Translations under genes and position numbers: made by a program
The notes under the pieces: generated by a model
What the model was told of the DNA's origin: nothing
The model's database searches: none
What the model saw: the letters and a program-made list of their open reading frames with translations, nothing else
In this document: positions 37,369 to 46,556 of the stretch, one piece after another
Numbering within the stretch: position 1 is the stretch's first letter
How the letters are laid out: every line of letters starts with the position of its first letter
From: Blasia pusilla
Lineage: Eukaryota; Marchantiophyta; Marchantiopsida; Blasiales
Direction: 5' to 3'
DNA: 64,000 nucleotides
Assembly (NCBI GenBank): GCA_050084515.1
Contig: CM114271.1
Span: forward strand, 54,250,001-54,314,000

Positions 37369-38330
37369 ATTCGAGTGTTAGATCTCTTTGGAGGGATTAG
37401 CACCGGGTTAGTTGCTGTTTTGCAGTAGGAGTGCGAGTGCAGCAATACCTGTATGTGGAGAGTGATGATGTTGCGAGGCACGTCTCACTACGACATGTGG
37501 CGCAGTTACGCCTACGTTTATCTGACTTATTTTCTGCGTCCGCGGTACAGGGATAGCAGAGTTCCCTAACGAGGGATATTTCGTTGCTGGGGGCACAGGA
37601 CTTAGAGCGGTTAGGCACCATTGATTTGTTCATTGCTGGTTGGCCATGTCAAGGCCAATTGAGTGCAGGACGAGGCAACGGGTTGGCTGACACTCGGTCC
37701 AGGTTGTTTTGGGAGATGTTGAGGGTCTTGCGGCAGTTGCAGGAGCACCAGTCTTGTTCTCCAGCCTACATTCAGGAGAATGTGTCGATCTTAGGAGACT
37801 CCACGTCACGGGTGGTGAAAAGTGCTCATGTGATGCGTGTGTGGATCGGCCTAGCAGTGTTCTTGGATGCGGCGAGTGTAGGTTCTAGAGCCCATCGCCC
37901 GCGTCTATGGTGGACCAACTTGGTGCCCCATGCGGTGTTAAGGAGGGCGTATGCGAGAGAGGAGCGCCCTTCCCATTTGTTAGTGGATTCCATTATGGAT
38001 CCAGATCGTCGCTCACAAGCAGTGAGGCACGATGATCGACCATCGTTGATTGTGGTCAATAGGGTAGGCAGGCTGCGGGCAGCCTTTCCTACGTTTGTGA
38101 GCTTTCCCGCTTCCTATGCATACAAGGAGGCCGATCTTGGCTTGGTTTGGGATGACCAGGTTTAGAAGTTGGTGGAGCCCAACGCCGACGAGAGGGAGCG
38201 GGCGATGGGATTTCCCACAGGAGTGACGGCAGTACCGTCAGTATCACAGGAATCACAATGCCATGTCTTGGGTCAAGCCATGGACCTAAAGTGCTTGACA
38301 TGGATCTTCAACTTGGGACTGGCTGAGCAG
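37369..38330 (+). pseudogene. C5-cytosine DNA methyltransferase domain carried by the gypsy element
   Basis: Methyltransferase motifs appear in canonical order. Motif I is VLDLFGGISTG (37374-37410), the SAM-binding FxGxG-type loop. Motif IV is AGWPCQGQLSAGRG with the catalytic PCQ at 37644-37652. Motif VI is YIQENVSILG (about 37768). Motif VIII is AHRPRLWWTN (about 37890). After a TAG at 38163, motif IX is ERERAMGFPTGV and motif X is a worn CHVLGQAMDL. RLFWEMLRVL after motif IV and AHRxRxxWxN at motif VIII are most like DNMT3-type enzymes, though the PCQ (not PCN) is unusual for them. Plant DRM enzymes have permuted motifs, so it is not DRM. The frame breaks after motif I (TAG at 37426) and before motif IX. 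The domain lies between protease and RT. Related retroelement-borne methyltransferases are known from dinoflagellates and the alga Klebsormidium. Confidence 0.88.
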
Positions 38331-38539
38331 TGTCGGATGAGATCGCGACAGATCACGGCGGTTGCCTTCCGAGACGGTGGAGGCAATGGTCGGGGGCGAG
38401 ACCCAAGGAGATCGGGAGAGACACCCTTGGACTTCTTGGGATGTTTTGCACGTACGCCAAGAGACGATAGTCCATGCCGGAGAGTCCTACCGTAGTCACG
38501 ATGGAGACTTGGGAGCCAGATATGGGCCCTAAGTTGACA

Positions 38540-39535
38540 TAAGGAGAGCGGCGCCGAATACATCAATTCCTCAGGAGTTATAGGAGGTGCTTTGTGTTTA
38601 GCATGGAGGATTTGGGTACGCTGAAGGGATCGGGGATCCACATTGAGTTTTCGAGTGATACGACGATCTTCCGACGACCCTAGAAGTACAGTGGTATGGA
38701 GAGGGCTCTGATTCAGAGTAGGAGCCAGAACTTGGTTGGAACAGGACTAGTGGAGATGTCGCATCGGGAGTATGCATCTGCCACTATCATGCCCGCCAAG
38801 AAGGATGTGCATGGCAACTAGACATATAGGCGGATGTGTGGGGATTACCGACCTATCAATCAGTAGACGAAGTCCGATAGGTATGCCATGCCCATCCCTG
38901 AGGAGATCTTTGATGCAATTGGTTGGATACCATCAACTGCCTATCAGATTGGAGGACACGCAGAAGAAGTCTTTTTGGGCCATCGATCCTCACGGAAAGG
39001 ATTGTTTATACCGGTGGCGGTTCTTACCATTTGGGTTAAAGAACGCCCCGGATGAGTTTCAGAGGGTCATGGATAGGATCTTGGCTGGTCTAGATTTTTC
39101 TAGGTGTTATATTGATGACATCGTAGTCTTTAGCGCCATGATTGAGGAGCATGAGTGACATCTAGAGGAGGTGTTTTGACGATTGCAATTACATGGGCTG
39201 AAGCTACATCCAGGCAAGTGCAAGTTTTTCTACGACCAGATTGAGTACTTGGGTCATACGATATACCCAGGGGGCCTTGGTGTTCAGCGGACGAAGGTAG
39301 AGGCTATCTCACGCATTCCACGCCCTACAGATGTGAGACGTGTTCGCGCATTCATGGGATTGGCGAACTTCTATCGGCGGTACGTCAAAGGATTCAGTTT
39401 GATTGCGAAGCCGCTGACCTTGCTGACCAAGGTGGATCACAAATGGCATTGGGGGGATGAGCTTGAGCGAGCATTTCAATTGCTCAAAGGACAGGTTGAC
39501 GTCAGCGCCCATCTTGAGGAGACCGATAAGGGGGC
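38540..39535 (+). pseudogene. Reverse transcriptase of the gypsy element (catalytic block A deleted)
   Basis: The reading gives EYASATIMPAKKDVHGN, YRRMCGDYRPIN, YAMPIPEEIFDAIG, then after a frame break GYHQLPIRLED, RFLPFGLKNAPDEFQ and CYIDDIVVF with the YIDD catalytic pair (about 39105-39120). LGHTIYPGGLGVQ and RAFMGLANFYRRYV follow. Stops TAG at 38820 and 38865 and TGA at 39157 and 39178 interrupt it. The FSTLDLRS block that normally sits between EEIFDAIG and GYHQLP, and that carries the first catalytic Asp, is missing: the two are directly joined at about 38922. This deletion makes the copy catalytically dead regardless of the stops. Confidence 0.9.
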
Positions 39536-39975
39536 TTCCTTTCCAATTGCACATTGATTGGAGCATGTTGGGGCTTGGAGCGGTGCTCACCCAACATCAT
39601 GATGAGGGTAGAGAGTTCATGGTGGCTTACGCTAGCCGCTCGAACAACGTTGCAGAGGCAAAGTACGGCTCGTATGAGGGTGAGTGCTTGGCTGCAGTAT
39701 GGGTTGTCGCGCATTTCTGGTGTTACTTATTCGGCAACCCCTTTACCATCATCATTGATCATCAACCACTGAAGTGGTTGATGGAGTCCGACAAGCTTAT
39801 AGGGAAGCTTGCGAGATGGGCTCTGTTGTTGCAGGAATATGATTTTCATGTGGTACATAGACCAAGGACGCTCAATCACGATGGAGATGGGTTGAGTCGT
39901 AACCCATGCCCAAGTGTCCGAGATGCGATTGGTGCTCGATGGCATGGAGAGAGTGATGAGGAGTCAGTGCCATGA
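39536..39975 (+). pseudogene. RNase H domain of the gypsy element
   Basis: The reading contains LPFQLHIDWSMLGLGAVLTQ (first Asp), YGSYEGECLAAVWVVAHF (Glu) and TIIIDHQPLKWLMES (Asp), then WALLLQEYDFHVVHRP and DGLSRNPCP. These are the RNase H residues of gypsy pol, which digest the RNA strand during reverse transcription. This stretch is uninterrupted for about 140 codons but is shifted by one frame from the RT before it. Confidence 0.88.
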
Positions 39976-40002
39976 TGGCACGCGTCAGCCTATTTAGGCA
40001 TA

Positions 40003-41340
40003 TTGGCTATGGAGAGCCAGAGTGTGGAGACTTCGATGGCGAGGTCTAATGGAGAGTCCTTGGATCCCGAGACGAGTGAGGAGACTACAGATGGCCGAGA
40101 TATTCATGATGATGGAGTTGTCTTGGAGTACCTTTGTATGCTAAAGAGCGAGATCGGATCCTCTGTGGGGCCGGGGCGGTTCCATTGGGAGGGAACACAT
40201 GTTTTGAGGGTTTGGGAGGATGGTAGAGTACGCGTAGTGCCGCATCCTTTGCAGAGAGCATGACTAGTGCAGCATGCCCACGAGGAGTTGGTTCACTTTG
40301 GGGTGAAGCGGACGTACAACTTGCTCCGGATTCAATATTGGTGGCGAGGCATGCAGATTGACGTTCAGCAGTTTGTTGCCAAGTGCATGATGTGTGATTG
40401 GGTACAAGCATCGTTCAATGCTCCGACTCTAGAGTTGCATCCATTAGCGATCATGGGCTTAGGGTATAGATAGAGTTTGGATTTTGCAGGACCTTTGCCT
40501 TTGACGGAGCGTTACAATCGTTATGTGCTAGTGATGGTCGAGCACTTCTTGAAGTGGATCGAGTTGGTTGCATTGCTTGACAAAGCAAGTGAAGGAGTAG
40601 CTTATGCCTTCCTTGACAGAGTGTTGAGTCATTATGGCGCACCGGCTGAGGTATTTGACAGGTACCGAAGTTTCAATGCGGTAAGTTTGGCCTTATATGA
40701 TCAGGGTGATCGACCACACGACGACTTTAGCGAGATCATCCCGAGGCGGATGGATTAGCGGAGAGAGTTGTGCAGACATGAAGAGGGGTTTACGCAAGTA
40801 CGGCTTGCAGAGAGGTCACCTAGGAGATTGGGACCTCCAGTTGCCATGGTTGGCGATGGGATCCACATTCAGCAGGCAGGCATCCTTAGCGTCTTTTTCA
40901 CCGTACTTGCTACTTTATGGCCGAGAGCCAGATTTACCTGCGGCCATTTGTCGAGATGCTGGTGAGGTGCTAGACCTTGATGACCTAGATGTATGGATGC
41001 AAGCATGTTCTCAGAGGGCTGAGTTGTTTTGGAGAGTGATGCCCATGGCGTTCGAGAACTTGGTGATTGCGCAGCATCGAGATACGTTGAGGTATGCGAC
41101 TATTCGAGGTGGTGGTTATTGACCAACTATCCGGAGGTTTCATCAAGCAGACGGTGCCGTCTACTTGCAGCAGACCGCACCGACGACGTTGGATGTGACT
41201 GCAAGGCGCACTATCGTGAGAGTATGTGACGTTTTGCCATCCGATGATCTCTTGCTGGAGGGACGTGATGGTATGGTATGGAAGGACCATGTGCATAATT
41301 GTGCGCCATGTCACCTTCTTAACATTGATGGTACAATAGA
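40003..41340 (+). pseudogene. Integrase of the gypsy element
   Basis: The zinc-binding H2C2 segment is visible at 40273-40410 (HAHEELVHFG ... QFVAKCMMCDW). The core begins DFAGPLPLTERYNRYVLVM (first Asp, about 40478). The region that should carry the second Asp (TDQGTQF in the inverted copy) is scrambled by deletions between about 40650 and 40700. HPEADGL is found only in another frame. The C-terminal part resumes with MPMAFENLVIAQHRDTLRYA and IRGGGY, then LQQTAPTTLDV. Stops TGA at 40261, TAG at 40471 and TGA at 41120 correspond to sense codons (CGA, TGG, CGA) in the inverted copy. Confidence 0.88.
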
Positions 41341-41515
41341 TCCGAGCTCAACAGTAGTTCCTACAGGCTTGCGTTGTATGTTGTGTGGTTCTGCTCGTGG
41401 TGCGGCCACGATGCTAGTCTATGATGGATGTTCGAGAGGTTGGCATATGGTATGTCTGACGCCACCTCTCAGTAAGGTTCCTCAAGGACGATGGATGTGT
41501 CCTAGATGTACATAG
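41341..41515 (+). pseudogene. PHD finger at the C-terminus of the gypsy polyprotein
   Basis: After the integrase the frame continues with GLRCMLCGSARGAATMLVYD, then GCSRGWHMVCLTPPL and GRWMCPRC, ending in a stop. This is the Cys4-His-Cys3 layout of a PHD zinc finger, the kind that reads histone H3 tails. The third zinc ligand, normally Cys in the MLVCDGC block, is Tyr here (VYDGC). The inverted copy at 62.5 kb has the same Tyr, so it predates the split of the two copies. By position the finger replaces the chromodomain of chromoviruses, suggesting a role in targeting integration; this is inferred. Confidence 0.82.
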
Positions 41516-41699
41516 AGAAGATACTAGATAGGTTTCGATTCTGAATTTTTGTGACATGGATGACAGGAAGGCGACTAGCGATGGGGCCACATAAGCACCC
41601 GGCCTTTCTACTCTTAGCGTCCTAGAGATGTATGTCGTGGTAGGTAGGGATAGATGACTATCTAGAGTTAGAAGGACCTAACCACCAGCTACGGGGGCA

Positions 41700-41833
41700 A
41701 TTGGAGATATTTTGGTACTTCTCGCCTCTATGTTTGGATGCCATGAGTTAGCATGGGATCGTGCGTGTTTGTGTGTGTGTGTGTGTTCAGTGATAGCGAT
41801 GTATGTTGTGTAGCGATGTGTATGCGCACGATA
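41700..41833 (+). repeat. 140-bp repeat A, internal copy before the 3' LTR
   Basis: It starts ATTGGAGATATTTTGG, contains TTGGATGCCATGAGTTAGCA and a GT run, and ends GTATGCGCACGATA just before the 3' terminal repeat. It is preceded by the purine-rich stretch CTACGGGGGCA, a possible polypurine tract. A near-identical copy follows the 3' repeat at 42348-42475. Confidence 0.8.
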
Positions 41834-41835
41834 GC

Positions 41836-42347
41836 TATCACGTATTTTAGGATATATCGGTGAGATCTAGTAGAGCGCCTTTGTGAGTAGTGGAGGACAA
41901 GGCTAGGAGGTCAAGCATGACCTATTGAAGCCTCGGGAAACCTGAGAGACTAGGTTTCCCCTTCGTTTCGGCTCATTTGGAGCCATATTGAGGAACTTAC
42001 TATTTTAGGTAAGTACTATTTTAAGTATATGGTCGACTTTATATTTTTGGTAAGTGGCCCTTGACCTCCTACATCAGGTCAAGAGCCAAGGAAGTGACTT
42101 GAGAGAATAGGTTACCATGGAGAGAGCTTGGGAGAGGGGACGAGTAGACCTCAAGGAGAGAGAGCTTGAGAGCTCATTCTCTCTTTGTTGAACCTCTAGG
42201 CATGAGGCGGCGGAACTATGATCCCTTGCCTTGTGAGTGTAACCCAAGCCTCTCATTAGGAGAGTAGGTTTGGTTTGACATGAGAGAGAGTGCATACCTT
42301 TGAGAGCTATGGTGTGAGATGGTGTAGAGAGATTGGATCTTACTTTA
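41836..42347 (+). repeat. 3' long terminal repeat of the gypsy element
   Basis: This matches the left repeat at 32421-32933. It begins TATCACGTATTTTAGGATAT (TGTCAC with one G to A change) and ends GGATCTTACTTTA. It is bracketed by two copies of the 140-bp repeat A. Confidence 0.85.
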
Positions 42348-42475
42348 ATTGGAGATATTTTGGTATTTCTTGCCTCTGTGTTTGGATGCCATGAATTAGC
42401 ATGGGATCGTGCGTGTTTGTGTGTGTGTTCAGTGACAACAATATATGTTGTGTAGCGATGTGTATGCGTACGACA
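42348..42475 (+). repeat. 140-bp repeat A, copy after the 3' LTR
   Basis: Aligns with 41700-41833, beginning ATTGGAGATATTTTGGTA and ending GTATGCGTACGACA. The junction with the preceding repeat (TACTTTA|ATTGGAG) is also found in the inverted element, so the A-LTR-A arrangement is a property of the family. Confidence 0.78.
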
Positions 42476-42489
42476 CATACAATAGATGT

Positions 42490-44790
42490 TCACCTACGAA
42501 GGAATGGTAGATTCCCTTTGTGCCGATTGTGGAAAGGGATAGAACAAAGGGACTCCTCTGATGAGCAGTGGCTAGTTGAAGACCAAATGGATAGTAGACT
42601 TCATCCGAATTACATTATGGAGTCAGCTGTTAGAAGGATAGATGATTGTACTGAAGATAGGGATGGAATATACAATTGACTTGTAGCCCCTCCTATAGAC
42701 ATGGATGTGGATGTTAACCTGATGTTGAAAGAAGTGTTTGCCCAATATGACCAACTTTATGAGGGTAATGTTGGTCGTGGAGGAGGGGAAATAGGGGAAG
42801 ATCTGCATGAGACAACCACTGACATCCCAATTGCAAAACCTGATGCGCTAAATGAAGCATGCAAGCCATTGTTTTCTGATGCCAAAGTATCTACGCTTGC
42901 TTTTATCATGCATATTTTCAATATTTCTGGGGCACACGGTGTACCCAATATAGTTATTGATGAACTACTCAAGATGCTTGGAAAACATGTACTGCCAGAA
43001 GGTAATCGAGTTCCGAAAAGTCATTATGCAGCGAAGAAGCTAGTGGGAAAGTTGGGGTTGGGATACAATACCATTCATGCTTGTCCTCAAGGATGTGTAT
43101 TGTACCGTGGGGATCTACATGGAGCTTAAGTGTGTCCAAAATGTGGAGCGAGTAGATTCAAGAAAGTTGGGAAAAGTATGGTTCCATCTAAGGTCTTGAG
43201 GCATTTTCCTATAATCCCAAGACTATAACGTATGTTCAGGTCCAATGCACTTTCAGAATTGATATGTTGGGCACCTAATAATATGAGCAGGGATGGTATT
43301 GTTGAGGGTATTGTTAGGCATGCTGGAGATTCTAAAGCATGGAAACACGTGGATGAATTGTATCTAGATTTCCAACTTGAAAAGAGAAATTGTAGGTTTG
43401 GTTTTTCATTAGATGGTGTAAACCCCTTTTCAGACAAGGCTAGCTCATGGAGTACTTGGCCCGTTTTACTAGTGAATTATAACTTGCCACCTTGGCTACA
43501 AACCAAGAAATTTTTCATTCAATTGGTTTTGATCATGCCTGCCAAGGAGAGTGTTAATGCGAGGAACATTGACCCTTTTCTTGCTCCAATTGTGGAGAAG
43601 TTCATAGAACTATGGCAAGGTGTAGACTTTTATGATGTCAAAAAATTGAATGGGGAGTGGAAGTTTACATTTAGAGCCCTTGTTCTTTGGACCATTGTTG
43701 ATTATCCAACGTATGGACTAGTTTCTAGGCAAAGCCATGGTGGAAAACTTGCATGCACTAGTTGTGGACCTAGAGTGGACTCAGACTTCTCCAAAGAGTG
43801 TGGCAAGCCTATAATTGGAAGCCACCGTCGATATCTACACCCTAGCCATGAATGGAGACATACATAGCATGGTATCTGGTTCAATGATGCAGGTAAATCT
43901 AGAGAACCTCCCAAACCTATCTCAACAGAGAAGATTCCACAATAGGAAAAGGATAAGCTGATCTACGACAAAAATGATGGTCGGGAAGATCATCCACAAG
44001 ACCCTTATAAGAAGACAGGAGTGAAAAGGAGGAAAAAATTATTTGACCTACCTTATTGGAGAGTATCCAACAGAAATCAATAGAGTTTTTAATGTAAAAG
44101 CTTTTATTTCTGTGATTGAAGAATCCTTACGATGCTTCTAGTAAGTTTTTCTTAACTAGTATTTCTTTGTTATTTCTTAGTACCTCCTTATCAGACAAAC
44201 AATCGATGTCATACATGTAGACAAGAACATAGTTGAAAACATTGTGAAAAAAATTATGGGGATGAAGGATACAGTGAAAGTTAGACAAGACATGGAAAAG
44301 TGCGGAATCAGACCTCACTTATGGCTACAACCCCACCCTACAAAGAGAAGGGGTCTTGTTAAACCTATGGCTAAGTATGTCTTATCTCCCTTGGACTTGA
44401 CAAAATTTCTTGGAAGGGTTGAGGCATTGAAAGTGCCTTATGGCTACTGCGGTGAGTTGAAGAAACATGTTGTTAGGAAAAAGCTGGGCGACATAAAGTC
44501 TCATGATTACCATGTCTTCATTCATCAGATTTTGCCATATTGCCTACAAGGGCTCATGAGTGAAGAGGTGAGGTCACTGTCATGAGACTAAGGAGGGTCC
44601 TTATGAACATTTCAATGAAGGTGTGGGATCCTTCTCGCTATGAGAAGTTGCATGAAGACACTATGGTCACTCTATGCTTGTTGGAAATGCACTTCCCACT
44701 TGCATTCTTTGATGTCATGACTCATCTTCTCCTACATGTTGTAGAGGAGTTGGATATTTGTGGCCTGATAGCATGTCGATGTGTATAAAA
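42490..44790 (+). pseudogene. CACTA (En/Spm) transposase, TNP2-like with DUF4218
   Basis: Plus-strand blocks follow the order of the plant CACTA transposase (Transposase_21 family). ACKPLFSDAKVSTLAF, LGLGYNTIHACPQGCVLYRG and CPKCGASRFKK lie between 42860 and 43170, and SKVLRHFPIIPRL near 43190. FSLDGVNPFSDKASSWSTWP (the D-G-x-N-P-F catalytic block) and NYNLPPWLQ are at about 43400-43500, and LWTIVDYPTYGLVS near 43700. VRQDMEKCGIRPHLWLQ and LKVPYGYCGELKK follow near 44280-44460. The DUF4218 part reads SHDYHVFIHQILPYCLQ then MVTLCLLEMHFPLAFFDVM near 44500-44720. Stops (for example TAA in RL*RMF where Gln is expected) and frameshifts break it. The terminal CACTA repeats are not found. It would have cut and pasted the element's DNA; it is now dead. 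Confidence 0.88.
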
Positions 44791-45100
44791 AGGCCTTGGT
44801 ACCTTGCATTTATCTTTTTTTTTTTTATCTATTTCAATAGACCAGAATGTTTAGAGTTTGCTTCCTTTGTTCAGTACTAGTCTAATTATGTAAATTTCAA
44901 AACTTGCAAAGGTGATCTTCCCTCTAAGGCAATTGGCATTGAATTTTAAGGCAATATTTTTTGCACAACTACTAGGCTCCTATGCTTTACAAACTTCTAG
45001 CCCCTCCACCAATGGAATGAATTTTTCTACACTCATTTCCTTCGTGATATTCCATTTAGATCTGAAATGAGCTTATTTTATCATACTCACGTTAGTGGAC
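44791..45100. other. Short gap, nothing recognised
   Basis: AT-rich spacer between the transposase and helicase remnants, with a T-run near 44818. Confidence 0.5.
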
Positions 45101-46556
45101 TTACCTTCATGAGTGTCTCTTGCGAGGCGTTATCACTAACATGGATTCAATAGATACCATTATAAATAGGCTTATTGTTGAGAAGCTTTGGAGCACATCA
45201 ATGACATACATTGATGAGATACTTAGTAAAGTTGCTCACATTACAAAGCCTTTCCAATCAGATAACCTCTTTAACATCATTAACCATACTACGTACTCAA
45301 GTCATTCCAATGATGCTCTACTTGCGCAATACAATCCTTAGATTGATATTACAATGCTCAATTCAAAGCAATAGGCTCTCTACTTGAAGATTAAGAATAA
45401 GTCCTCCACGTTAATTCTTTTGCAAGGTTCTCTAGGATCTTATAAGACTTACTTTATTCATTTTATGTGCCATCATTGGAAATTTGCAAACTTACGTAGT
45501 ACTGCTTGTAGCAACCATAGACATTGTAGTAGTTTTCTTACATACTTAAGCTACCACAATGCACTCAACATTCTGCATTCCAATTTGGGGTGAAGTTCTA
45601 TATATGCACGCTATTTGAGACCCAAGCACTAAGTTGAGAGAATCTGATATAATTATTATTGATGAATGCCCAAGGTTAAAACCTCGATTACTTCAGATTA
45701 TAGCAACGAGGCTAAATGAGATTTCAGCATCTCGTTCATGTGATCTTTTTGGAGGTACATTAGTAATTCTAGTAGGAGATATGTCTTAGCTCCTCGTTGT
45801 TTGCAAGCACTTGAAAGATATTATATATTCAATCAGCCATTTTTTATCCTCACCACTTATGTGTATGGGAAAAAAACCTTGAACTACTCACACTTGTTTG
45901 ACACTCAATAACAAAGAGTACTTCACTTTTTGAATAGTATCAAATCTTCTCTACCATCCTTTGGATTCATACACTCTTACCTTGGTAGGTGTTTCATCTC
46001 AAAGGATAACACTATTGATTTTTTGACTTAAGATACTACAATAATTTGTACTCATTGCTCTAATTTCTACATATTTAATGTTGTATGTTTGAAATTTTTT
46101 TTTGGAGATGCTCCTATAATGGCTATTGAAATATTGATTGATGCACCTCCTATTTGTGAGTTCAAATCATGGTTGGATGATCTAGACTTCCACCAATTAT
46201 CTTTTGTCGCTGTTGGATGTAAAGTTATGCTCACTTCTAATATTAATCTCAAAGTCTATATTGCAAATGGTTCACATGGTATGGTTGAAGATGTCCATTA
46301 TAAAATGGTGATATCCTATTTCTGTTATGATTACTATATGCAGTCAAATTGTATATGTCATAAGGATCAACTTTTCATATCTAGCATATGGTTCTAATAG
46401 TAAGTACCACCAAAAAATCCCCTTTTTCCCTTGGATATGCTATCACATGCCATATAAGCAAGGGCCTAACAGTAAAAGGCTAGGTAAGTGCTTACTAGTA
46501 GTGAAGTCTGTATTTGCACTTAGCTTGGTTTATGGTATGCTCTCTCGTGCTTAAAG
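45101..46556 (+). pseudogene. PIF1-type helicase remnant, probably from a Helitron
   Basis: The plus-strand translation, across many stops, follows the PIF1 helicase motif order. LILLQGSLGSYKTYFIHF is a worn Walker A near 45412 (GxxGTGKT expected). IIIDECPRLKPRLLQIIATR at about 45655-45715 carries the Walker B DE. GGTLVILVGDMS is motif III (GDxxQ expected, with Gln replaced by a stop) near 45752-45790. SFVAVGCKVMLTSNINLKV then IANGSHGMVEDV near 46205-46290 is the C-terminal accessory block, and SLVYGMLSRA near 46525 is the motif VI end (VYVALSR). Plant Helitrons encode such helicases, and small Helitron-like elements are present in this window, but no Rep (HUH) domain is seen here. A decayed host PIF1 gene is the alternative. 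Confidence 0.72.

Larger units (their letters stand above)
32421..42475 (+). mobile_element. Ty3/gypsy retrotransposon with DNA methyltransferase and PHD finger (degenerate)
   Basis: A roughly 10-kb element bounded by a repeat of about 510 bp at 32421-32933 and 41836-42347. Plus-strand order is: long GC-rich leader, gag with zinc knuckle, aspartic protease, C5-cytosine methyltransferase, reverse transcriptase, RNase H, integrase, PHD finger, 3' repeat. The order PR-RT-RH-IN defines Ty3/gypsy. The left repeat begins TGTCAC, and the bases CATA flank the left edge (32417-32420) and the right edge (42476-42479) if the 3' end is placed at 42475, so a 4-bp target duplication is possible. The coding region is broken by many stops and frameshifts and the RT has lost a catalytic block, so this copy cannot move by itself. 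A second, inverted copy lies at 61.5-64.0 kb. Confidence 0.9.

Noticed and set aside
37369-38330. A host DRM or CMT methyltransferase gene
   Set aside because: Motif order is not permuted as in DRM, no chromodomain, UBA or BAH region is seen, and the sequence is embedded between gypsy protease and RT on the same strand.
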